A stretch of 11,710 nt of DNA from Fimbriimonadaceae bacterium (GTDB lineage Bacteria > Armatimonadota > Fimbriimonadia > Fimbriimonadales > Fimbriimonadaceae). Position numbers and translations under genes: made by a program. Shown piece after piece: positions 1-6,439 of the stretch; within the stretch, counting starts at the first letter, position 1, and the number at the start of each line of letters is the position of its first letter. The stretch is from positions 1 to 11,710 of the forward strand of contig JANWJY010000064.1 of NCBI GenBank assembly GCA_025451715.1, written 5' to 3'. The notes below the pieces were generated by a model, which searched no databases, had not been told where the DNA came from, and saw nothing but the letters and a program-made list of their open reading frames with translations.

Positions 1-1086
1 GATGAAGTCCAGCGCGGCGACGAGGAAGATCATCACCGGCACCGGCGTCGAGTAGAGGTACGTGCTGGGATCGTAGGGGTCGAGCGCAAAAGCGCGAGGA
101 TCGAAAAGCTGGGCCTTCACAACCATCAGGAGCGCGAACGCGGACAGCACCCCAAGCAGCCAGCTCCCAGCGAGAACGACCATGATCTCTGAAAGCACGC
201 GCCCGAGGATCGCGCTCTTTCGATAGCCCAGCGCCTGCAGCAGACCGAACTCCTGCACGCGCTGCGACTGGTAGATGTTCATCAGCATCCCCATCATGAT
301 CGTGAGCACGACCACGAGGCTCGCGATCACGACGTTGAGGATCGTGTACAGCGTCCGGAACGCCGTCTCTGTCTGAGTCTCGAGGTCGGAGAACGCGTAC
401 AGCCGCGCGCGATCGCCCTTGAACTCCTTGAGCGCCCACTGGTCGAGCACCTCTTGGTCGACGAGGTTGCCTGTGAACACGAGCAGCACGTCGACCGGCG
501 GGAAGTGGAACTGCCTGTGGTACTCGATCGGCATAAACATGATCCACTCGTTGCTCTCCACGATCCCGACGACCTTCACAGAGAACGGAGAGTAGGAGTC
601 GGACTGGCTGGGGCCAAGCAGCTCGTCGCCTAGATCGATCCCGAGGTTCGTCGCGACGGGGCGACTCACGACCGCCTCGGGCATTCCCACGTTCGGATAG
701 TCGCCATCTGCCAGCTCGCCACCGAGCTTTTGCACGTAGTAGCGCATGTCGTCCTGCTCGAAACCGAACACGACGAACGGCCACTTGCCGACTATGCTGT
801 CGACCATCGCGGTGTTCGCGCGGCACACGACGACCTTCTCGATCGGTACGGGCGTGCTCTCGTCGAGCCGCTGACGGATCTCGTCAAGCTGCGACTGGTC
901 GCCGCGCGGGCTGACGCCGAGCGAATAGCGCGAATAACTGTAGATCGTCTTGACCGAGAGCGGGATCGAGTTCATCAGTGAGACGATCCCGGCGATCAGC
1001 ATCACTGCGAGCGTGATAACGAACAAGAGCGGCAGCGTCTTGCCCGGGTTGCGCCACAGGTAGGTCAGCGGGGAGAGCGGGGGCAG
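1..1086 (-). CDS. ABC transporter permease, FtsX/MacB type (partial, C-terminus off the left edge)
   Basis: I translated this reading frame directly; it is open from 1113 to base 1, and the gene continues beyond the window. Counting from the CTG at 1086, 362 residues are visible. A short basic N-terminus (YLWRNPGKTLP, residues 9-19) leads into a first membrane helix (about 17-38). An extracytoplasmic domain of about 200 residues follows. The FtsX core then begins: a helix at about 247-270, a cytoplasmic motif RVQEFGLLQALGYRK (276-290) typical of the loop that contacts the ATPase, a helix at about 297-323, and the start of another near 347. This is the MacB_PCD plus FtsX order of MacB/LolC-like permeases for lipoproteins, peptides or drugs; the substrate cannot be told. 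No ATPase gene is in view. The start is unresolved: no ATG, GTG or TTG lies between the in-frame TGA at 1116-1114 and the conserved N-terminus. CTG (1086) or ATC (1101) are the only near-cognate choices. The gene abuts the reductase gene upstream and is probably co-transcribed with it. Confidence 0.88.
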   Translation of the reverse strand, partial: MPPLSPLTYLWRNPGKTLPLLFVITLAVMLIAGIVSLMNSIPLSVKTIYSYSRYSLGVSPRGDQSQLDEIRQRLDESTPVPIEKVVVCRANTAMVDSIVGKWPFVVFGFEQDDMRYYVQKLGGELADGDYPNVGMPEAVVSRPVATNLGIDLGDELLGPSQSDSYSPFSVKVVGIVESNEWIMFMPIEYHRQFHFPPVDVLLVFTGNLVDQEVLDQWALKEFKGDRARLYAFSDLETQTETAFRTLYTILNVVIASLVVVLTIMMGMLMNIYQSQRVQEFGLLQALGYRKSAILGRVLSEIMVVLAGSWLLGVLSAFALLMVVKAQLFDPRAFALDPYDPSTYLYSTPVPVMIFLVAALDFI

Positions 1087-1093
1087 CGCGCGC

Positions 1094-1768
1094 CTAGCGA
1101 TCTCGCCTGTACCTCACAAAGACTTCGTCGCCGAACTGCGCGCATGAGACGAGGCGGAACTGAAGCATCTTGTCCCTTGGCAGCGGCTTTCCGCCAGCGT
1201 AAGTCGGCACGTCTCGCCCGAGCTTAACTTTCGGAGCGACGGTAAGGAAGAGCTCGTCCACAAGGTCCTCGTGCAGGAGAGAGGCGTTGATTTCGCTTCC
1301 GCCCTCGAGCAGGAGTTTCTGGACCCCGTGGTCTCCTCGCAAAACACTCAAGAGCAACCGCCACTCGATTCGATCAGTTCCACACTCGATGACTTTGATG
1401 CCGCCGGGCACTTTCGTGCCCTTCGTCGTCGCAATGAACGCGTTCTCGGGCTCGTCGGTGAAGAATCGGCGGTCCGTCGGCACATCGCCGCTCGCGGACG
1501 CAACGATACGCTTCAGTCCCTTGGGATAGTGTATGCCCCTTGTCGCCCGCAGCGATCCGGCGCCGATCAGAACCGCGTCCGCCGTGCGCTCGATCTGTCG
1601 CATCGTCGCATGGTCCAGCTCCGAACCCAGGTCCTGCACCGGCTCGTCCCGTCCGCCGCTCACGGTCTTGCCGTCGATCGTCGCGACCATGTTGATATAG
1701 ACGTAGGGACGATCAGGAGGAGCCGTGCCGAATTCGAGGCGAGGATAGACGCCTTCCTCGGAGATCAT
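1094..1768 (-). CDS. RibD C-terminal-type reductase (stand-alone, dihydrofolate-reductase-like fold)
   Basis: This 224-residue protein matches the RibD_C/bacterial-archaeal reductase family, which uses NADPH to reduce the ribosyl side chain of a diaminopyrimidine phosphate in riboflavin synthesis. Family motifs are clear: YVYINMVATIDGKTVS (22-37), the substrate/cofactor strand; ADAVLIGAGSLR (63-74); the nucleotide-binding KLLLEGGSEINASLL (151-165); and the following strand DELFLTVAPKVKLG (171-184). The length equals that of the free-standing archaeal-type enzyme, and the deaminase domain found in fused RibD proteins is absent. The true substrate may therefore be the riboflavin intermediate or another pteridine-like compound; no other rib genes are in view. 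It starts 56 bases after the sigma factor stop, with no clear Shine-Dalgarno sequence. It ends inside the start region of the permease gene, so the three genes probably form one transcription unit. Cytoplasmic; no signal peptide. Confidence 0.88.
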   Translation of the reverse strand: MISEEGVYPRLEFGTAPPDRPYVYINMVATIDGKTVSGGRDEPVQDLGSELDHATMRQIERTADAVLIGAGSLRATRGIHYPKGLKRIVASASGDVPTDRRFFTDEPENAFIATTKGTKVPGGIKVIECGTDRIEWRLLLSVLRGDHGVQKLLLEGGSEINASLLHEDLVDELFLTVAPKVKLGRDVPTYAGGKPLPRDKMLQFRLVSCAQFGDEVFVRYRRDR

Positions 1769-1824
1769 GGGAAGATTGTGACCCAGGACTGCTGGACTCT
1801 AACCACGAGTCCCGAGCCCTGTCC

Positions 1825-3090
1825 TTACGCGGCGTCGGACCGCTGGAAGCGCGGGTCGGCTATGCGCAGCAGGTCGGTGACCGTGTTCGCGTCGTCCGGC
1901 GCAATCGCGTACCCGATCTGTACCGTAACGGGCCCGTTAGGAGCGATCCGCGAGACCAACCACTGCCGGCACTTCTCGCCGATGCGCTCCCGCATCTGCA
2001 CGACGTTCGGCCCTGTCGAGGGAAGCACGACGCCGAACCCGGTCGAGCCGTATCGGCAGACCACGTCGAGCGACCGTACCGAGTCCTTGAGGAACTCTGC
2101 CGCGTCGGTGAGGAAGTCTGAGACGCTTGCATCTCCGTAGAACCCGGCGAGCGACTTCAGGCCCGAGAACTCGATGAGGAGGACGGACATCACTCCTCCC
2201 GTGCCCGAAAGGCGGTGCACCTCTTCGGTAAGGCGCGAGTGAAAATGGTCTTCGTTGTAGATGCCGGTCACTGGGTCGATCACTTCGTTCCTCGCCTTTG
2301 GCTCGTCGCGCCGGAGGATGGCGTCCATCGCGTCCTCCTCGGTCAGGATCCTCCGGAGCTTTGCGAGAGACTGCCGAAGAATGTGGGAGACATAGTTGCA
2401 AGAGATGCCCAGCTTGTGCGCGATCTCGGTCTGATTGAGCGAGTCGAAGTGGAACATGACCAGCACTTCGCGCTCCAGATCGCGGAGCTGCTGCATCGCG
2501 GTCTCAAGCACCACGCGATCCTCGACAGACATCTGTGCCGCGCAGAAGTCGGCGGCGTCAAGACGGTCGACGTCGGTCTCGGAGTCCTCATCGTCCATAG
2601 GCGTGACGTCGAGCGACCCTACGCGCAGTAGTTCCTGCGTCGCATAGACCTCACGTACTGTGGACTCGCTCAGCCCGATGTACTCGGCGATTTCGCGCTC
2701 CGAGGGCGCGTCGCCAGTCTTGGCCTGCATCATCGTCGCGGCCTTTTGGACCTTGTGCCGAAGTTCCTGCAGCCACGCGGGCTGGCGGATCGTCTGTGAG
2801 CGGTCCCGGAGATAGTGCTTGATCTCGCCCGCAACGAGGTGCGTCGCATAGGTGTTGAAGCGAACGCCGGCCTTCGGATCGAACTTGCTGAGAGCGTTGA
2901 GCAGCCCGATGTAACCGACCTGCGTGAGGTCGTCCTGCTGCTCGATCCCCCGGAACCTTCGCGCGATCCGCTCGACCATCGGCCCGTAGTGCACGATGAT
3001 CATGTCCTTTAAGTCAGGACGCGGGTCTTCGAGGAACTGGGCGACGAGCTGTTCGCCGTCCACCGTGCTTCTTGTCAAACCTTCCGACAT
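1825..3090 (-). CDS. SigB/SigF-like sigma factor fused to a degenerate GGDEF domain
   Basis: This is a group-3 sigma-70 factor with a nucleotide-sensor-like C-terminus, 421 residues from the ATG at 3090. Sigma region 2 (about 22-98) has the core-binding DDLTQVGYIGLLNALSKFD and the -10 recognition part FNTYATHLVAGEIKHYLRD. Region 3 carries a helix-turn-helix (about 128-155), followed by an acidic linker (165-180). Region 4 (193-248) has the -35 helix-turn-helix LNQTEIAHKLGISCNYVSHI. After a short linker a GGDEF fold runs from about 270 to 411, opening with DPVTGIYN (272-279). The signature motif is GSTGF (348-352) instead of GGDEF, and the expected metal/substrate positions read E307, A315 and S324, so cyclase activity should be lost. 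RSLD (339-342) matches the RxxD c-di-GMP-binding I-site, five residues before the signature as in active cyclases. An in-frame ATG at 3150 would add 20 unremarkable residues; neither start has a good ribosome site. A c-di-GMP-responsive sigma factor is inferred. Confidence 0.92.
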   Translation of the reverse strand: MSEGLTRSTVDGEQLVAQFLEDPRPDLKDMIIVHYGPMVERIARRFRGIEQQDDLTQVGYIGLLNALSKFDPKAGVRFNTYATHLVAGEIKHYLRDRSQTIRQPAWLQELRHKVQKAATMMQAKTGDAPSEREIAEYIGLSESTVREVYATQELLRVGSLDVTPMDDEDSETDVDRLDAADFCAAQMSVEDRVVLETAMQQLRDLEREVLVMFHFDSLNQTEIAHKLGISCNYVSHILRQSLAKLRRILTEEDAMDAILRRDEPKARNEVIDPVTGIYNEDHFHSRLTEEVHRLSGTGGVMSVLLIEFSGLKSLAGFYGDASVSDFLTDAAEFLKDSVRSLDVVCRYGSTGFGVVLPSTGPNVVQMRERIGEKCRQWLVSRIAPNGPVTVQIGYAIAPDDANTVTDLLRIADPRFQRSDAA

Positions 3091-3158
3091 AATCCAGTCC
3101 GTTGCCAAAATCCTCGGTGCGCTACCATGCCGCGCCCCCAGCCTGCCCATCCTGGGCC

Positions 3159-3202
3159 GGCTGTCGCACCCGCGCCGCCAAATCGGCGCGAGTGCGATGG
3201 CC
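3159..3202 (-). terminator. Strong stem-loop between pilC and the sigma factor gene
   Basis: Bases 3159-3177 pair with 3184-3202 around a six-base loop (CCAAAT). The inner stem CGCGCCG/CGGCGCG is perfect, one C-A mismatch follows (3170/3191), then TCGCAC/GTGCGA, two wobble pairs and three closing pairs. It begins 8 bases after the pilC stop. On the transcribed minus strand no T-run follows, so it is not a textbook intrinsic terminator. It may end or attenuate the pilC transcript, or stabilise its 3' end; it also lies in the leader of the sigma gene. Confidence 0.55.
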
Positions 3203-3209
3203 TAGTCAG

Positions 3210-4412
3210 TTACTGTACGCTGTTGACCAGCTTGAAGATCGGGGTCATGACAGAGATCGCGATGAAGCCGACCACGACGCCGAGGAAGATGATGAGCATC
3301 GGCTCGATCATCGAAGTCAGGCCCTTGATCGTCGTCTCGACCTCACCGTCGTAGAAGTCGCCGACCTTGACGAGCATCTCGCTCAGGCGTCCCGACTCCT
3401 CACCGACGTCGATCATGTGCGTGACCATCACCGGGAAGAGGCCCGACGCGGCGAGCGGCTCGCTGAGCTTCTGGCCCTCTCGGATGCACGCGCGCGTTTC
3501 GTCGATAGCTTCGGTGAGCACCATGTTGTTCAGGGTCTCGCCGACGATCTCAAGGCTGCGCATCATCGGCACGCCGCTGCTGATCAAGGTGCCGAACGTG
3601 CGGCAGAACCGAGCGATGCTCATCTTGAGCGTCAGCTCGCCGACGACCGGGAACTTGAGCTTGAAAAAGTCCGTCTGGTAACGGCCGCGCGGAGTCTTGG
3701 CGTACGCCTTGATTCCAAAGATTGCGCCACCGACCAAGAGCAGAATGACCCACCACTTGGAGTTCATAAAGTCGCCGATCGCGAACAGCGCTGCGGTGAC
3801 GGGCGGCAGCGTCGCGTTCATACCGTCGAAGATCTCTTTGAACTTCGGAAGCACAAAGCTGAACAGCACGAACAGCATGAGCTGAGAGAAGATCAGGACG
3901 AGCACCGGGTACATCATCGCACCCTTGATCTTCGATCGGACCTCGGACTCGTACTCGAGGAAGCCTGAGAGTCGATCGAGGATCGTGTCCAAAATACCGC
4001 CGAGCTCTGCGGCGCGGATCATGTTGACGTAAAGCTTGTTGAACACGTGGGGGTGCTTCGCCATCGAGTCGTGCAGCGTGAGGCCGCTCTTGACGTCGAG
4101 AGTCACCGACTCGAGCGCGGGCCGGAGCACGGGGTCCTTCGTCTGGTTCGTCAGGATCTCCAGACACCGAAGGATCGGGATGCCGGCGTCGATCATCGTC
4201 GCGAACTGACGCGAGAAGACCACGAGGCTCTTGAGCTTGAGCTTGCCGCGGCGAGAAGATGAGGTCTTGCGTTTCTTGGTCTCCCTGACCTCGACTATCT
4301 GCATCGACTGCTCGCGCAGCTTATTAAGGACGAGGGCCTCGTTGTCGGCCTCCATCACGGACTTCACCGTCCGTCCACCCGCGTCTACTGCTGTGTAAGC
4401 GAAATATGGCAT
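3210..4412 (-). CDS. pilC: Type IV pilus inner-membrane assembly protein PilC / type II secretion GspF family
   Basis: This 400-residue polytopic inner-membrane protein is the platform that couples the pilus or pseudopilus motor ATPases to pilin assembly. The N-terminus MPYFAYTAVDAGGRTVKSVM is the standard PilC/GspF opening. Two T2SSF domains follow, at about residues 66-194 and 267-389. They share the repeated signatures FSRQFATMIDAGIPILRCLE and FCRTFGTLISSGVPMMRSLE, the first ending in AELGG and the second in the related EESGRLSEML. Membrane helices lie at about 167-191, 220-235 and 372-392. The start at 4412 is chosen over an upstream ATG at 4451 because the family N-terminus begins there, an AAGG ribosome site precedes it, and a promoter covers the upstream region. 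No pilB, pilT, pilin or secretin genes are in view, so pilus versus type II secretion cannot be settled from context. It follows the TPR gene after 137 bases and is followed by a stem-loop. Confidence 0.95.
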   Translation of the reverse strand: MPYFAYTAVDAGGRTVKSVMEADNEALVLNKLREQSMQIVEVRETKKRKTSSSRRGKLKLKSLVVFSRQFATMIDAGIPILRCLEILTNQTKDPVLRPALESVTLDVKSGLTLHDSMAKHPHVFNKLYVNMIRAAELGGILDTILDRLSGFLEYESEVRSKIKGAMMYPVLVLIFSQLMLFVLFSFVLPKFKEIFDGMNATLPPVTAALFAIGDFMNSKWWVILLLVGGAIFGIKAYAKTPRGRYQTDFFKLKFPVVGELTLKMSIARFCRTFGTLISSGVPMMRSLEIVGETLNNMVLTEAIDETRACIREGQKLSEPLAASGLFPVMVTHMIDVGEESGRLSEMLVKVGDFYDGEVETTIKGLTSMIEPMLIIFLGVVVGFIAISVMTPIFKLVNSVQ

Positions 4413-4437
4413 GGGCCCTTCACCGCGAGGCTGATGC

Positions 4438-4467
4438 CATAAAGCTGGCACGGCCTCACACTGTCAA
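4438..4467 (-). promoter_or_regulatory. Likely sigma-70-type promoter for pilC
   Basis: On the minus strand a perfect TTGACA -35 box (4467-4462) is followed, after 18 bases, by a weak -10-like TTTATG (4443-4438). Transcription would begin near 4431, leaving a leader of about 20 bases before the pilC ATG at 4412. Only the -35 element is convincing. The position supports the shorter pilC start. Confidence 0.45.
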
Positions 4468-4549
4468 ATTGTCGGCAGGCGGGCGGCCTTATCTGTAGGC
4501 TAAGCGGCCCAGGTCTGAAAACCGGTAGGAATCCGGCCCAGTTTGAGCC

Positions 4550-6382
4550 TCAGGACTCGATTTCGGCCAGGATGTGCCGAAGGTTTTCCGCATCCTTCGT
4601 CACCTCCCTGATCCTTCGGGCGAACTTGGTCGCCTCCTCACGGTCGCCGGCACGCTTGGCCGCCAAGGCGTAGTTGATGGCGATCAACAGCGAATTCGGC
4701 ATGTTCGACAGTGCGAGCTTCATAAGGTCATATGCCTCGCTCTCCCTGTCTTGCCCGGCCAGCGCAGTGCACAGCTCGCCGTACACCGGTTCGCACGCGG
4801 GATACATCTCGAGCGCCTTGCGAGAGGCGAGCTCGGCCTGGTCGAACTGGTTGAGGTTGTTGTGCACGGAGGCCAGGATCCCCCAGAGCTTCCAGTAGTC
4901 TGCGAGCCACGTCTTGAGCGGGCTGAGTTCCGCGAGCGCTCCGGCGAAGTCTCCCGACTCAGCGCGCTTGGTCGCCGACTCCACGATCTCCACGCGCTTG
5001 GGCTGCTCGAGCTCGATCAGCCACGCGCTGGTCATCGCGCGCGTGTTAGGGTCAGGATTAGCCGCCAAGATGTCTCGAAGGACCTTGGGGACCTCAAACT
5101 CTCGGCCCGCAGCGGCAAGAGTCTGCGCGTACTCGCTCAGCACGCCGATGTCGGTCGGTACCGCGTCGAGAACGTCCTCATAAAGGTCCATCGCGGCGTC
5201 GAGTTGGCCGTCCTGCATCAAGAAGGGAGCGAAGTACCGCTTGACCAAGATCGGGTCCTCGAGCAGTTCGATCGCGGTCTCAAAGGTGCGCTTCGCCTCA
5301 TCCTTCTTGTTGAGGCTGGCGTAGGTGAGCGCTAGCTTGGCGTGGGCGTGCGCGTTCTGTGGCGCCTTCTCAATGATCCCCTTCCACAGGTCGGGGACCT
5401 CGTGCGCACGTCCGGTCAGCGCGAGCACGTTTGCCAAGTGATCCATCGTCGGCTTGTCGTCGCCCTCGAGCTCGATTGCCTTGCGAAAGTTGCGCTCCGC
5501 ATTCACGGGCATGGAGAGCGCCATCTGCTCCTGTGCGAGCCGCGTGAGGATTGCGGGCTCGTTGGGGTCGACCGCGTGCGACTTCTCAAATGCCTCTGTC
5601 GCCTTGTCATGCTGCCCGGCCGCGCTGAAGAGGTTTCCAAGCGCGTACCACGCGCGCGCGTCGCTCGGTTGCAGCTCCGTGAGCTTCCTTAGGCTCTTCT
5701 CAATAACCGGCGCGTGCCCGATCCGGAACTGCGTGCACAGCCGGCAAAGTTCAACGAGCGTAAGGTAAGGCCCTTCCCAGTCCTTGTCCGCTTCGACGGC
5801 CTTGATCAACGCGGCCATCGCCGGGGCCGGGTCGAAAGACGTCAGCACCATCCCCTGCGCGCGCTCGACGTACTGTGTCGCGTCGTATCCGAGCAGGAAG
5901 TTGCGAAAGGCCTGAGAGTCGTCAGTCCCAAACAGTCCCTCGTCGGTCTTGAGCTCCTCCGGCAGCTTTGCCTCGACCTCACCGACAAAGTCGTCGACGA
6001 GGCTGCGCAGGGCCGTAAGCATCCCACCGGGAAGATAGCTGTACTGTTTCTCGGTCGCCTTTTCCTTGCCGCGCTCGTGCCAGCGCACAGTCATGCTGCC
6101 ACCGCCGCCCTCGGTCTCCGTCAGCAGCCCGTCGACGACCTTGTCCACGTCGGACTGTTGGAAGAAGTCAGCAATCATCTGATCTTCGTTCAGCCCTTCT
6201 GAAGGGTTGATGTGCGCGAACCGCGGCATCCCGCCCTCGTCGGCACGGCCCATGTAGCTCACCGGGTTGATCTCGTGCTGCGAGATCTGCTTGGCGACCT
6301 CGCCGACAAAGCCCGACGCCTGGCGCGCGAACGCAGGCTCGGTCTGCGGACCTGCGTTGAACGGGAGAACGGCGATCTTCAT
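4550..6382 (-). CDS. Large TPR-repeat protein with TolB/FlgO-like N-terminal domain
   Basis: This is a 610-residue protein of unknown specific function. The N-terminus (about 1-150) starts MKIAVLPFNAG and carries alternating strands and a helix. It resembles the TolB/FlgO/CadC-associated domain often found before TPRs in transcriptional and cyclase-like regulators. There is no signal peptide or membrane segment, so it is probably cytoplasmic. From about 200 on it is an all-helical TPR solenoid. Recognisable units include about 241-274 (ARAWYALGNLFSAAGQHDKA), 275-308, 343-376 (AHAKLALTYASLNKKDEAKR), 377-410, 495-529 and 530-563, with more degenerate ones between. Such proteins usually scaffold protein complexes. 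It lies 57 bases after the threonine dehydrogenase stop and 137 bases before pilC; pilC seems to have its own promoter. A role in pilus assembly is possible but rests on adjacency only. No ribosome-binding site is evident before the ATG. Confidence 0.85.
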   Translation of the reverse strand: MKIAVLPFNAGPQTEPAFARQASGFVGEVAKQISQHEINPVSYMGRADEGGMPRFAHINPSEGLNEDQMIADFFQQSDVDKVVDGLLTETEGGGGSMTVRWHERGKEKATEKQYSYLPGGMLTALRSLVDDFVGEVEAKLPEELKTDEGLFGTDDSQAFRNFLLGYDATQYVERAQGMVLTSFDPAPAMAALIKAVEADKDWEGPYLTLVELCRLCTQFRIGHAPVIEKSLRKLTELQPSDARAWYALGNLFSAAGQHDKATEAFEKSHAVDPNEPAILTRLAQEQMALSMPVNAERNFRKAIELEGDDKPTMDHLANVLALTGRAHEVPDLWKGIIEKAPQNAHAHAKLALTYASLNKKDEAKRTFETAIELLEDPILVKRYFAPFLMQDGQLDAAMDLYEDVLDAVPTDIGVLSEYAQTLAAAGREFEVPKVLRDILAANPDPNTRAMTSAWLIELEQPKRVEIVESATKRAESGDFAGALAELSPLKTWLADYWKLWGILASVHNNLNQFDQAELASRKALEMYPACEPVYGELCTALAGQDRESEAYDLMKLALSNMPNSLLIAINYALAAKRAGDREEATKFARRIREVTKDAENLRHILAEIES

Positions 6383-6439
6383 CGGAACGGGGAGTCTACC
6401 GACCCAGAGGCCCGAGACCCGTGCCGCGAGGCCCGACGC

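Noticed and set aside
1084..1116. Programmed frameshift fusing the reductase to the ABC permease
   Set aside because: The two protein families are complete and functionally unrelated, and no slippery heptamer is visible near the reductase stop; an unusual start codon or sequence error explains the data more simply.
1271..2140. 289-residue plus-strand open frame
   Set aside because: It is antisense to both the reductase and the sigma/GGDEF genes and has no family motif; typical GC-rich shadow frame.
3102..3968. 288-residue plus-strand open frame rich in Asp, Glu, His and Arg
   Set aside because: It is antisense to pilC, and its composition is that of a shadow of hydrophobic coding sequence.
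4488..4510. CTTA/TAAG inverted repeat in the TPR-pilC gap as a terminator
   Set aside because: Only four pairs form before mismatches, and no T-run follows.
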